Shown: positions 1-10,277 of the stretch, one piece after another
How positions within the stretch are numbered: the stretch's first letter is position 1
Layout: the number at the start of each line of letters is the position of its first letter
DNA from: Paraspadella gotoi
Taxonomy: Eukaryota > Chaetognatha
Direction: 5' to 3'
Assembly (NCBI GenBank): GCA_051294375.1
Contig: CM119264.1
Location: forward strand, 28,967,939-29,031,938
DNA: 64,000 nucleotides
Program-made: the position numbers and the translations under genes
The notes under the pieces: model-generated
Told to the model about the DNA's origin: nothing
What the model saw: the letters and a program-made list of their open reading frames with translations, nothing else
Database searches by the model: none

Positions 1-1010
1 AAAAGAGAGAGATATGTCTCACGGTATGGCCCGCACGATGAGAACAGTCTTTTTGAAAATCCTTGGAGAACGTATTTAGTTGTTTTTACTTTCCTTTTCG
101 ATAATTCCTGTCTTTTTATCATAAATTTTAGATTCTATTGATACCGGCTCACAATATTCTGCTGACTAATGGTTTTACAGCGGCAACTATACGCTTTATA
201 AGACATTTGCTTATGAAGATATTTTTGAGAGTCTCTCTTCTTTTCTCTCTCTCTCTCCACTGTCTCCTCTCTCACCTCTCTCTCTCACTCTCTCTCTCTG
301 ATTTTCATCCTACTTATCTGCTTATCCTACTATCCTCCTCATTCTTACTAAACTCTTTCTTACCATTGAAATGGATTTGAATTTAAGAATGCAATGTTAT
401 AAAAATAACCCAATCTCGATATTTTGTAAATAAAAAGTCTTTTTATGCAATAGTAAATTAGGAAATTAATTGTTGGAAAAAAATAGTGGAGAAAAAAAGG
501 AAAAAGGAATTTTAAAAAAAATCTGAAATTAAAAACTTCGTATACGAAGATTGAAATCTTTAATTGTTTCCAGACTCAGATGCAAAAATATCCCCGTTTT
601 ATGCGAATAACTCATTGATTCATCCAAACATAAGTAATAAGACTTTAAAGGTACTGGAGAAAGGATGGACAGACAGACATATGGACAGACAAATGTTTGA
701 AGTTTTTGATATCAAAACGACAGCTTAAACAGAGGAGATTTCCGATTGCATTGTTTTTTTAAGAGATATGTTGTTCACATGTTAAAGAATAAACCAATCT
801 TCTTTTTAGTTTGAATTCTGTCAGCATTTATGTATTTAACTGTATCTTGAGAGCTTTAAGAGATTTTGCATTAATTTTTCTACATTAACATTCAGGGAGT
901 AATGCCCTCGGATGAGAAACAATAAAAAATGAAAAAATCAATACTGAATATTTTTTTAACTGCATAGTTTTTTCTACGAGACTGTACATCGCGTCCTAAA
1001 CGGTTTGAAA
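1..1010. other. AT-rich non-coding stretch
   Basis: No convincing gene is visible. The stretch holds a CT-rich microsatellite at about 235-300 and a short run of GGACAGACAGAC-type sequence at 664-692, similar to the GGACGGACAGACGGAC run near 3551. The rest is AT-rich with stops in all frames. Confidence 0.5.
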
Positions 1011-1177
1011 ACAAAGAAAGGAGTGACGCATAAAGCAACAATGGAAGCAGCAAAAGAGATAAGTTTTGTGAGCGTGTTTTAGTCTGCTGCTTCAGGAGCC
1101 GCAGACTAAAACACGCGCACAAAACTTATCTCTTTTGCTGCTTCCATTGTTGCTTTATGCGTCACTCCTTTCTTCGT
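1011..1177. repeat. Long near-perfect inverted repeat (hairpin)
   Basis: The left arm 1016-1087 is the reverse complement of the right arm 1101-1172 over 72 bp with one visible mismatch (GAG against GCG near 1071). Pairing continues outward for about five more bases with one mismatch. The spacer is only 13 bp (1088-1100). The arms are not simple sequence. Transcribed, this would fold into one long stem. It may be a foldback element, an endogenous hairpin-siRNA source, or a hairpin artefact of long-read sequencing. Confidence 0.85.
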
Positions 1178-2510
1178 CGCTCTCTCTGTATTAAATATGC
1201 TATTTGCTGTTTTATTATTTATTTCTTTGATAACAATCATGTTAATTTCCATAACAACTGTTTGAGACCGGGAACGGATTGCTAGCATTTATACAATAGA
1301 GCCAAAGTATTTTGTTCATACAGATTTTCCTCTGAGATGCTTGTGAAGTCTCTGTAATACTAGTAATAGCAAGTTAAAGCAGCTTTACAATTGCAAGACG
1401 CTATGGCGTCAGTTGATTGGTTGGTCTGTTTGAAAATTACTACTGCGAAACACCTTTGTTTTGCAGGACTTGACTGATTATATGGCTCGTCGCCTAAGCA
1501 ATTCACAAAAAGTATCATTTTTTTCGCCTTTTTTGTTTTTATCTGTCTAAATGATTTTTCATAGTCTCTAATAATAATCGTTCTCTTTACTCTTGTAACA
1601 GTTTTGTATTAAATTAGCTAAAAAATAATTTGGCATAATATTTAGCATAGTGAAGATCCTGATTATTATTATTAGTAAGAAAGTAAATAAAATCGCCAGC
1701 CGAATTCTTTAAAAATTCCAATGCCCGCTAAGAAATTGTTTTGCTCCCTCTGTTCAAACGCCCGTCGCAAAACGTTATCTTCTTTGGAAGTATTTTTAGA
1801 ATTGTTTACTTTACAAGTGTAAACCAAATTTTCCCTCTCTCGCCGTATAAAAATGAATGCCACTTTGTACAAATTGCCAATTCGATTCCATTCGCTTTTC
1901 TGATTTCAATAAATCAATTCATCTCATTTTGTTCGCCATTTTTATCTCGACCACCTCCACTTGGTGTACAGCGCTGGTTACGAATAAAGTTTTTTTGCCT
2001 CCAAAGGAATTACTCGTTCTTCGCTACCTAAATTTTCGACAAATTAAAAGAGAGAAAATCCCAAATTACCTTTGCGGTTCAACAAAAGGACATCGAATTT
2101 GAAGAGAGACTATTCTGTTTTAATTATAGGCAAGGAGCTATAGAAAAATAATTGGACATAATTTTTTTATTTTTATCTTGACCACCTCCACTGCATAGTA
2201 AAAAAAATCTTGCTATTTTTAGCATAATTTAGGGCGCTATCTAGCACACGTTTTTTCTGCAGAGTTTTAACCAGAGGATTTCTTAGAAGTGCATCGACGC
2301 AGCGGATTTATGAGAAATACTACCAAAAAACTTCGAGTTTTCTCCGTTCAACCGGTTTTTACTGGTTTTCTTTAATGTAATTTAATTCTCATTAATTTTG
2401 TATTTAGTAATTTAAATTTTCAACAATTTAAGGTTTAGTTCCTACGAATTAGAAAACTTTAATATTTTTTGGGTTCAATTTTAAAACATTAATATCTTAC
2501 GGTTTAAAAA
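1178..2510. other. Non-coding stretch, no gene recognised
   Basis: Short ORFs exist (for example 1857-2102 on the plus strand) but show no recognisable domain. A small direct repeat, TATCTCGACCACCTCCACT at about 1943 and a close match at about 2174, is the only internal structure I noticed. Confidence 0.45.
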
Positions 2511-3722
2511 ACAAGTTTGAGCAAAGAATGTCGGATCTGCCTACGATAATTAAGTGGTAATAAGCTAACTTGGTCAACTTGCATAATTTAATCAACTTGC
2601 ATTATTTGGTCAACTGGCATAGTTTGGTCAACTGACATAATTATGTCAGCTGGCATAATTTGGTCAAATGACATAAGGTGGTCAACTGACATTATTTGGT
2701 TAACTGACATAATTTGGTCAACTGATATAATTTGGTCAACTGACATAATTTGGTCAACTGACTTAATTTGTTTAACTGACATAATTTGGTTAACTGACAT
2801 AATTTGTTCAACTGATATAATTTGCTCAACTGACCTAATTTGGTCAATTAACATAATTTGGTCAACCGGCATAATTTGGTCAACTGGCATAATTTTATCA
2901 ACTGGCATAATTTGGTCAACTGGCATAATTTGGTCAACTGGCATAATTTGGTCAACAGGCATAATTTGGTCAACTTGCAGAATTTGGTCAACTGGCATAA
3001 TTTGGTCAACTTGCAGAATTTGGTCAACTGGCATATTTTTGTCAATTGGCATAATTTGGTCAATCAATCAATCAAAGAGAGATAGAGAGAGAGATACTTT
3101 AAAATATTCAAATAAATGTGTCTTTTGGTTTTCTAATTTGAACTCTTTTCCACTCCTACGATTCCATCAAAAAATTTATATCCAACTTTATCACATACTT
3201 TCCTACCCACACACAAAATTCCATTTCAATTTATCTAGCCAATTTTTAATAAACATAATAATTATGAGTAAATTTAAGTAAAAATACTTCAAGTAAATAT
3301 GACTTTTTTTTTTCCATTTTAACCCTCATTTCCACTCGCACGATTCCATCGAAACTTTATATCCAGCTCAATCACACACTTTCCTACCATCATAAAAAAT
3401 TTCAAGTCAATTGCCCTATCCACTCATGAGCAATTGGCGTTCAAATAGTGAAATAGATTTTTTTGTTTTTTCCATTTAAACCAATTTCCACAAAATTTCA
3501 TACCAATTAAATTCCATCCAATCACGAGTAATTGGAGTTTTTTGCTAAGGGGGACGGACAGACGGACTGACGGACATCATTTTTTTTTGCATAATTTATC
3601 ATAATTCGAGGTTCTGATATGATAATTTACCGACAATATTTTGGGGTGGGACCGACGGACCGACAAAGTGAATTATATTTATAGAGTCGGAAACTCGGAA
3701 TCTGCTGATAAGCAGATCCGAC
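2511..3722. repeat. Dispersed repeat family R1, long copy with TIR-like ends
   Basis: The left end reads AAGTTTGAGCAAAGAATGTC followed by GGATCTGCC, and the right end (3711-3722) carries the inverted GCAGATCCGAC. The same left end recurs at about 9433, 15407, 22868, 28345, 34152, 40606, 47447 and 61262. The interior beyond the minisatellite (about 3300-3540, with conserved ACTCATTTCCACTCG- and CACACACTTTCCTA-type blocks) matches 28640-28850, 47740-47910 and 61575-61770. Probably a non-autonomous DNA transposon. No transposase ORF is visible. Confidence 0.6.
2565..3075. repeat. 18-bp minisatellite inside the R1 repeat
   Basis: About 28 units of an 18-bp repeat with core TGGTCAACTGGCATAATT. 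Because the unit is a multiple of three, several frames stay open on both strands (for example a minus-strand MPVDQI repeat at 2588-3067). These are by-products, not a likely gene. Units differ by single substitutions such as GGCAT against GACAT, and a GATAGAGA stretch follows. Confidence 0.9.
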
Positions 3723-4009
3723 TAAAAACTATTATTCAATATGAAATTTGATTACGATTTCAAACTGTCAGTTGACTCATCGCTCTGCAGGTTTTGAAAA
3801 AATCAATCTTTAAATTTAATTCGTCCTTTTTTTTTCCGTTTTGAAAATTTTTTTGGGTACGTATTATTGTGCTATTTTTGATTGACATGTAAACATGTTA
3901 AAAAATTTTTGAACGAAAACTTTAAAAAATCATGTTTAATTTTAGATAGAAAGTCGGCTAAAATTTTTTTTGAAATTAAGTACCACTAATTGGGTAGGTA
4001 CAAATCAGC

Positions 4010-4161
4010 AGATCCTTACGAAGATGACTCACTGCAATGTTTGGGACAGTGAGAAAAAGGGAGTTTCTTGCTGCGAGGATTGCGGCAAAACGTCGCACGC
4101 TAAAGAGAAGAGCCGGAGACTAAGCATTCTCGCGGGCCACGCTTGTGTGGATTCTGGCGGA
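4010..4161 (+). CDS. Candidate Cys-rich coding exon, unknown protein
   Basis: Not recognised. An acceptor-like CAG at about 4010 is followed by an open frame containing MTHCNVWDSEKKGVSCCEDC, then a Lys/Arg-rich segment and GHACVDSGG, ending at a donor-like GGCGGAG|GTAATTG near 4161. Six cysteines and two histidines in about 45 residues would suit a small zinc-binding or disulfide-rich segment, but the spacing matches no family I can name. The stretch is more GC-rich than its surroundings. The minus strand is also open across it (4029-4433), and no partner exon was found, so this could be unexpressed or repeat-derived. Confidence 0.27.
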
Positions 4162-4217
4162 GGTAATTGATTGCACAAAATATCAAAAGCTTGTAAGCAA
4201 AGCACCAACCGAGACTC

Positions 4218-4275
4218 CTGGCCTTTTAGGGCTTTATTTTCCCGGAACGCCCCATTTTGTCCTAAATTCGGAATT
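4218..4275. repeat. Short duplicated block (also at about 5688-5737)
   Basis: The block reads as TTATTTTCCCGGAACGCCCC plus a TCCTAAATTCGGAATTAAG continuation and is repeated with few changes at about 5688-5737. The two copies bracket the SINE-like units between 4318 and 5650. Confidence 0.6.
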
Positions 4276-4317
4276 AAGTTTACTTGTGAATAAGGCGCTA
4301 GGTGGGCTGAACTTCTA

Positions 4318-4535
4318 TGCCCCTTCGGCAGCCATGGAATGGATTGGAACCAGGCTTGGGGGTTTTCCAGGCCCCCAAGGCGGTCCTTATGCTTCCCGCA
4401 AGAAAGATACTGAACCTGGTACTTAATGGTCATAAGCTGATGGCTTTACTCAATGAGCCACCGGGTCACAACTGTAGGTGTTATGCTTATAGGCAGGGTG
4501 AACTTATACGATTCCCCCCCCCCATACAAATAGAG
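4318..4535 (-). mobile_element. Degenerate copy of the tRNA-derived SINE seen at 54712
   Basis: It shares the CAGCCATGGAA block, the GGAACCAGGCTT block, the CCCCCAAGGCGG block, TGATGGCTTTACTCAATGAG and CCACCGGGTCACAACTG with the fuller copy at 54712-54990. On the minus strand the A-box-like TGGCTCATTGAGTAAAGCC is kept, while the B-box region is eroded. It ends near a C-run and a TTAGGGTTAG-like tail. Confidence 0.65.
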
Positions 4536-4700
4536 TAGAGGTTAGGGTTAGCTTAGTGATTTAAGGTTAGAGAGGTTAGATTTAAGGATAGGGTTAGAAA
4601 TAAAGGATAAGGGTTAGGAGTTAGGGTGTAGGATTAAATTAGGGATTAAATTTTGGGATTAGTTTATAAGTTTAAAAATATATTTAAGTTAAATATTAGT
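4536..4700. repeat. Degenerate TTAGGG/TTAGG-like repeats
   Basis: Irregular motifs such as GGTTAGGGTTAG, AAGGTTAGAG and GGATTAAATTAGGG run for about 150 bp. This resembles decayed telomere-type or SINE-tail repeats. Spacing is too irregular to call true telomeric sequence. Similar degenerate GGATTAGGGATAA arrays lie at 49225-49400 and 63165-63320. Confidence 0.5.
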
Positions 4701-4984
4701 GTACAAACTACAAAGTAGAACAGTTTTTATTTTATTTGAACAACGTTTGATTAAAGAAAATAAAACTCCTCTACTTTGTACAGTATACATTGGACATTGA
4801 GACTAATGACATTGTACACTAATTTTTAAAAACAACAAAACAAAAAGAAACTATCCAAAGTTAAATATTAAAGTTAAAATTAAATTCAAGAATAAATGAA
4901 CAAAAATAGGGCACTCTAGGAAAAGAGAGCCGGCTTTAGAAACTTTGGGAACTGGTGGGAGGGGGTGTGGGGGGGGGTGGCGCG

Positions 4985-5225
4985 GCGAAGAGACAGTAAA
5001 TATTGTTATGTTGTTAGTGATAGAACCGTTCAATATAAGCAGTCCCTGAGCTTCGGATCAGGCTGTAACACCATGTTACAGGGGGTTAAGCGCCCCGTGC
5101 CTCTTAACTGCCCAGACGACCACGCGGCTAGAACCCCGGACCATTGGGTTGGGGGCGAATGACTTGCCTCCGGCACCAATGGCGTCTGATGAACGGTGTG
5201 GCTGTTTTTAGTCCACCATACATCC
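4985..5225. mobile_element. SINE-like repeat, family 2, copy 1
   Basis: It starts with GAAGAGACAGTAAATATTGT and includes TAGAACCGTTCAATAT, a CACCATGTTACAG block, a TTAAGCGCCCCGT block, GGCTAGAACCCCGGACC and TGACTTGCCTCCGGCAC, ending near TAGTCCACCAT. A second copy with about 90% identity by eye lies at 5407-5650. On the minus strand GGTTCTAGCC fits the tRNA B-box consensus, so this may be a second tRNA-derived SINE family. No A-box is clear. Confidence 0.6.
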
Positions 5226-5279
5226 CCCCTCCCGTAAGGAGAAGGTCTGTTGCATCTCTTCAGTGAATTGTGTGTGTTG

Positions 5280-5375
5280 GTGGAAAGTTCGTCACCAAGT
5301 TGAGGCATGTCGCCTGATGTGTTGTGGGCGGAAGTGCATCGCCAGGTTTGAGGCATGTCGCCTAAAAGTGTTGTT
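5280..5375. repeat. Two-unit tandem repeat between SINE-like copies
   Basis: The phrase TTGAGGCATGTCGCCT occurs twice about 57 bp apart, with similar flanks (CACCAAG and CGCCAGG). Small direct duplication, no coding sense recognised. Confidence 0.6.
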
Positions 5376-5406
5376 GTTGCTGTTGTGTTTGGAAGTCGGG
5401 CTCACC

Positions 5407-5650
5407 AATGAAGAGACAGTAAATATTGTTTATGTGTTAGTGATAGAACCGTTCAATATTAAGCAGTCCCTGAGCTTTCGTCTGGATCAGGCTGTAACAC
5501 CATGTTACAGGCGGGTTAAGCGCCCCGTCCCTCTTAACTTGCCAGACGACCACCGGGCTAGAACCCCGGACCTTTGGGTTGGGAGTGCGAATGACTTGCC
5601 TCCGGCACAATGCCGCTGTATGAACGGTTGCGTGGATTAGTCCACCATAG
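5407..5650. mobile_element. SINE-like repeat, family 2, copy 2
   Basis: Direct-orientation copy of the unit at 4985-5225, with the same start and the same final TTAGTCCACCATAGAACC. Differences are single-base indels and substitutions. Both copies lie within 700 bp, which suggests local duplication of the unit with its flank. Confidence 0.65.
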
Positions 5651-5739
5651 AACCATTATTTTCCGGCTTGAACAGCTGTGTTGGCCTTATTTTCCTAGAA
5701 CGCCCCATTTAATCTTAAATTTGGAATTAAGTTAAAGAT

Positions 5740-6109
5740 TAGGTTGGAAGTTAAGGTTGAGGATAAGGTTAGTGATTTAGCTTGTAAGTTGTAAGTTGTG
5801 TGTTGTAAGTTTAACAAGGTATTGCGCCACATTACATTTCTTTTTACTTATCATGTCATTTATTTCATATAGTTTATAAGATTTTTTTAAAAACAAAAGG
5901 CGGCGCCAGTAGTCGCTTAGATTTGATTTTTAATAAATAAGCAAAAAACTATTGGCAAGTTTTAAGCGTTTTTAACACAAGTGGGACAGACCTTTTAATT
6001 GTTTCAATTAAAAAACCACTCCCTCAAATAATGGATCGGGGAATACTATTACATTATACTCCGAATCAAAGACTACGCCCTTAAGCTATAATCGATAATT
6101 TTTTTTTCT
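5740..6109. other. AT-rich non-coding stretch before copy A
   Basis: Nothing recognisable. It ends where homology with the copy C block (30869 onward) begins, at GAAAGAACCGTTCAGTGCT near 6118. Confidence 0.4.
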
Positions 6110-6332
6110 AAGCAGTTGAAAGAACCGTTCAGTGCTACATGACTGATTGCAATGAGGAATTCAAAATAATCTGTCCACCTGGCGAAAGGGAATCAATGTA
6201 CGCCTGCAGTAAATGCAGGTGATCTTTAACTTTCAATTTGTAGTGGGTGAAAAGGAAAAAAATGTTTTGTGAAAATAAAAAAATAATATATTCTTCAATA
6301 AGTTTAGTTTAGATAATATAACATAATACTGG

Positions 6333-6590
6333 TTGTCTGTAATGCTCATCTCGGTGTGGTATCTCACCTGTGAATGTTTGGGCCTTTGGACCTTCTGTGG
6401 TAAACCCTACCACATGAGCCCGTTACAACGAAAGTATTACCCTGTGGAAAGTCGTTAGGACTGTGGGTAAAATACACTGTTAGAAATGTGCGTAGCCCGG
6501 CTGACTCATTGGGATTGGACTTACGAAGCAGGAGAGAAGAAAGTGCAGTTATACCGCTACATTAATATATATATATTCAATGAGAGATTA
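6333..6590 (+). mobile_element. Diverged hairpin-rich SINE/MITE-like element (relative of 45843-46093)
   Basis: It shares the GGTTG-CTGT-ATG-CATC start, the ATCTCAC block, the GTTAC block, and GGAAAGTCGTTAGGACTGTG with the 251-bp element at 45843-46093. It keeps hairpins such as TGTGGT/ACCACA at about 6398-6415. The same diverged copy is in copy C at about 31085-31345. It ends in a TATA microsatellite. Confidence 0.6.
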
Positions 6591-6639
6591 GGATAGGGAT
6601 TAGGCCAAAGAATAGAGTTAGAGATTATGGGGAAGATGG

Positions 6640-6640
<1 letters not shown>

Positions 6641-6709
<69 letters not shown>

Positions 6710-6720
6710 GGGTATTATTA
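6641..6720. repeat. TTA microsatellite
   Basis: About 22 TATTAT-phase trinucleotide units. The counterpart in copy C (31405-31495) is interrupted by indels. Flanking sequence is purine-rich up to about 7030. Confidence 0.95.
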
Positions 6721-7218
6721 CTGGGAAGATGGGTATCTAGATAATGGTAGGTACTAACTAGTCTCTCATCAGGGAAAAGAGGTAAGAAGGGTAAGGAATA
6801 TATTGGTAATAAGTAAATAGCTACAACAAAGGGAACAAGGGTACATAAAAGGGAGAGAAGGGAGAGGGAAGGTTTGCAGACCCCGAGACCGAGAGGAGAA
6901 GTTGAGAGAGTCAGTCCGATCTCCAAGACCCTATCCGTGACTCCGGGGATGAAGAGGAGGGGACGACGAGGGGAGGAGGAGGCGTTGAGAGGGGGAAGAG
7001 AAGGCCCGGGGGAGAGAGAGGTTGTGGCGGTAAGGTGAGCCTCTGTCTTGGTTAGTCATTAAGGTTTAGGGTTAAAGATTAAGTTAAAGATTAAACTATA
7101 TGGTTAAATTTTGGGTTATTAATTTGGTAATAAATTAAAGTTAAATTAAAAACCAAAATAAGTCGCTTTTGAAAAAAAGAGCCGAGCTATATATATCGTC
7201 ATTCCCTTTCCTTCAACA

Positions 7219-7629
7219 ATGCCGGCCTCCCCAAACAGAAATCCCCAAGGACAGTCCGTCTTCCGTCGGCAACTACGTCGACTAGACCAAAATGCGGACC
7301 AACCGACTCTTGACGGGTGGGTCCGTACGGGCGTACGAGACGGAGGTACGGATGAACCGACGCACGGACGGATCGATAACGGCAACGACGAGGTGCAGGT
7401 CGATAACGAGCCTAGGATTCAGAATCGTGATGAAGATGACAAAGGAGACGACAAAGTAATTGAGGTTGACAAAGAAGAGGCCGACAAAAGTGCCGAGGTT
7501 GATTTACGGACGACGAACATGGTTCGATCTCTCTCGATCAAAGGAGATGAACCGATTAAGACCGAGCGACCATCGTCGACTTGTCCTCCTCCTGAGGATG
7601 AGGAGGAGGAGGAGGAAGAAACGACGACG

Positions 7630-7661
<32 letters not shown>

Positions 7662-7695
7662 AAAGGCCGTCGAAAGCGAAGAAAAGACTGAATGA
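7219..7695 (+). CDS. Candidate acidic, Asp/Glu- and Thr-rich protein (unrecognised)
   Basis: An open frame of 158 codons from MPASPNRNPQGQSVFRRQLR to a TGA. The N-terminal 60 residues are mixed and basic, the middle is rich in Asp/Glu/Lys (NRDEDDKGDDKVIEVDKEEA), and the end is a poly-Glu run followed by about 14 Thr from an ACG microsatellite. No signal peptide or membrane segment. The equivalent region in copy C (31985-32440) is collinear but broken by one-base indels, which may be sequencing error. No splice partner was identified. It could be one exon of a larger gene or a chance ORF driven by the trinucleotide repeats. Confidence 0.35.
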
Positions 7696-7809
7696 AAAGA
7701 AAACTGTTCTTCGCCTTTTGGTAAAATTTAAAAAAAAATTAAAAAAAAAATTTTAAAAAAATTTTAAGATTTTTTTTAAATTTTAAAATAATTCAAGGAC
7801 ATGGTTCCC

Positions 7810-7834
7810 NNNNNNNNNNNNNNNNNNNNNNNNN
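7810..7834. other. 25-N scaffold gap
   Basis: Exactly 25 N. In copy C the flanking sequences GGACATGGTTCCC and CATTAGTTTTAG are directly adjacent (32550-32575), so no sequence appears to be missing here. Confidence 0.95.
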
Positions 7835-7926
7835 CATTAGTTTTAGAGAGTTCGAGAAAAAATATAGGATATTAAATTCCATTCATAAAGTTTATGTCTC
7901 TTTCTGTTTATATCTCCCACTTGTTA

Positions 7927-7927
<1 letters not shown>

Positions 7928-7976
<49 letters not shown>

Positions 7977-7980
7977 TTAG
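7928..7980. repeat. CT microsatellite
   Basis: About 25 CT units with one TTCT interruption. The same tract is at 32650-32706 in copy C. Confidence 0.95.
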
Positions 7981-8569
7981 CTTCATTAACAAAGCCCGGA
8001 GACGAGATTCTTGTTGTCGTTGTTGTCGTCGGGCTTCTGGACAAGGGGCGTGCACACAAAAAAAAAGACCTCCAGGTTAACGCCCTGCTCCTTCCTCAAT
8101 CCGGAAGGTTGGGCGATCGAGACATCTCTCTTCCCGTTCCACTAATATAAAAAGGAAGGCTGAGAGCCTTATAATAAGAGAATCAACAAACTAACGTAAA
8201 AATTCCTAATATTTGTAAAGTATTGTTGTAAACCTCCTCGTCTCAAATAAATTAACTCTTTAAAGTTGAAACTAAAAATAGAAATAACAATATCGCAACT
8301 ACCTCGTTTGATTTGTAAAGAAAGCGAAAATTCTAAGATACGAAATAGACAACCAGTAACTAGCTAGCAACTAACGACGGCACCTCATTCCATCTCGACA
8401 CAAAACCTCGTACGTTTTTTAAAATCGGCTAATAAATAAATGATTTTTCGCTTACGAAGTTTTTATTCGTTACGCGAATTCCGATCCGAATAAAAAAAAT
8501 TTTAAAAAATTTTAAAAAACGATTTTCGTTTTTTGTTAAAGTTTTTCGATCTTATAAATTCCATTATAA

Positions 8570-8830
8570 TTTTATAATGAGAAAATATTTTTTTAAAAAT
8601 GTATATGAAATTGGCTCAACTAAATATAAAAATTATCCATTCATTTAATAATTAAGCTATCTTGCCCATTACTCTTGGACAGGCCTTTGGTGGTTTAAGG
8701 CCTCATCACTCTTACAAGATAATGGCAGGTCTCTGCAAGCTTTTAATGAAGACTCACTCCACAGTCTGGTTTATACACTCCCAGATACCTGCTTCCCTTA
8801 TCAAGGAAGTCGAATAATGTTTCAAAGAAT
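8570..8830. repeat. Dispersed repeat family R2
   Basis: Core blocks are GGTACAACTAAATATAAAAA, the GGACAGG-TTTGG-TGG-TTAAG block, CACTCTTACAAGATAAT, and TTTATACACTCCCA. Clearly related sequence occurs at 26395-26655 and 45545-45842 (with ATCTCTCTCACAAGATAATA), and a fragment is at 55040-55112. Copies of this very block are at 14530-14810 and 33285-33545. The hairpin-rich element inserted into an R2 copy at 45843. No coding capacity is seen. Confidence 0.65.
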
Positions 8831-9090
8831 ATTTACAATTCAAATTGCACATAGATTTAAATGGTTCATCGTTTTGCTTTGTAAAGTAGCTATCATAGCT
8901 GCTATGCCTATGGTTAACATTAATTATTTAGTTACTATGGTAATGGCAAAAAAACAATCTATATTATTAGCATTTTATCAAATTTTTTTAGCCACACTAC
9001 GAATAAGTAAGACGAATAACTAAGTGAAAAAGAATCAAATTATAATGAAAAAAATATTTTTGAACAAATTTTAAATGTCAATATTCAAAA

Positions 9091-9422
9091 GTAAACCAGA
9101 AGCGCAGAGACAACCGCCGCCAGGAAGATCTGGCAAAACGCTGCGTCTTTAGGAGTGCCGAAGAGAAAACCGTGCAGCGGCACCAAATCCAACAAAGAGC
9201 GAGCCAGGGTCGCCGCGCTTTACTGCGACAGTGAACGAATGAGAGGAGGCCTGAATCCCAGCGAAGAGAGACAATCTCTGAGGGCGATGGCCGGAGAAAA
9301 AAGAGAGCGTTGGAACAAGAACTCGGCGAGACTGGAAGTTGTGACGAGTCGAGATGCGCAGTAGTGAGGCTGCAAACCAAGGAGAAAATGACCAACGTGA
9401 ACCAAATTATTACTTTCTTTAA
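9091..9422 (+). CDS. Candidate coding exon, basic unknown protein, last exon
   Basis: Reading the three copies together gives one continuous frame of about 107 residues. It runs through KRRDNRRQEDLANAASLGVP, then ERARVAALY, SERMRGGLNPSEERQSLRAM, NSARLEVVTSRDA and NQGENDQREPNYYFL before a TAA. Each copy (A here, B about 15060-15395, C 33810-34141) is broken by different one-base indels, for example an extra G at the DAQ-YEA position in A. This looks like random sequencing error in a real frame, not decay. No domain recognised; the composition is charged and mostly helical in appearance. The stop lies 10 bp before a MITE. The minus strand is also partly open, so coding status is uncertain. Confidence 0.4.
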
Positions 9423-9432
9423 AATCTTTTTA

Positions 9433-9687
9433 AACAAGCTTGAGCAAACAATGTCGGATCTGCAAGTTAAGAAAAAGATGCAAGTTAAAAAAAGATACAA
9501 GTTGAAAAAATGACGCGAAATTTTAAAAATGATGCAAATGAAAAAATGATATGAGTTGAAAAAATGATGTGAGTGGAAAAAATGATGCGAGTTAAAAAAA
9601 GATTTTAAAAATTGTGATTTATCATCTGATTAGCTGATTACCGCTTAATTATCGTAAGCAGATCCGACATTGTTTGCTCAACTTGTT
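9433..9687. mobile_element. MITE-like element with ~30-bp terminal inverted repeats (copy A)
   Basis: The left end AACAAGCTTGAGCAAACAAT plus GTCGGATCTGC is the reverse complement of the right end GCAGATCCGACATTGTTTGC plus TCAACTTGTT, with one indel. The interior is a degenerate ~18-bp tandem repeat of the type ATGATGCAAGTTGAAAAA. No ORF. The same left terminus starts the R1 elements, so this is a short non-autonomous member of that family. Confidence 0.8.
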
Positions 9688-10277
9688 TTTTGATATCCAG
9701 TTCACTAATCGTAATTTAATCAAAAAACCTATTAAACAATGAAAGCCGCAAAAAAAATTATTATAAAGTCTTGTTCGGTTAACGAGTATGAAAAACAAGT
9801 CGGGTCACTCTCAATTCCCAATATTTACCAACTGCAATACTTTATATCTTAAAAAATGATAATTTTTTAAACTTGTATAATTTTCCAATTTGCATAATTT
9901 TTTAAACTTGCATAATTTTTTAACTTGCAGCATTTTTTCACTTTTAACTATCTAGTTATCGAGTTTCATTAGTGAGGCAGTGAGGAAGTTGAAATGTGAG
10001 TCCATTTTCTTTGTTTCATATCGATTCAAATATTTTTTGTTTGAATTTCTATTTTAATTATGATTTACTGCCAATATTCAAATTAGATTATGGTAATTTT
10101 CTTGATAGTAAGACTGCGAGATCACTATTCTTTTAAGATTTTTTATTTTGTTTCCCTTCGAGTGCATAAAATGTTTCATAGAATGTTTCAATTGTATAAA
10201 AGGACACTTCGTTTTCATTTTTAAACCCTTTACCTTCTCAAAAGAAAAACAACCATTTAACTCAAAAGAAAAAAAGC
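9688..10277. other. AT-rich non-coding stretch with small tandem repeats
   Basis: At about 9860-9950 there are four units of CATAATTTTTTAAACTTG type. The rest shows no gene. The equivalents are 15665-16260 and 34417-35015. Confidence 0.4.

Noticed and set aside
2588-3067. ORFs with MPVDQI or STDIIW repeats
   Set aside because: Produced by the 18-bp minisatellite. Open on both strands in more than one frame.
3970-4000. Upstream start MKLSTTNWVG for the Cys-rich ORF
   Set aside because: This segment is AT-rich and precedes an acceptor-like CAG; the coding-like sequence begins only near 4010.
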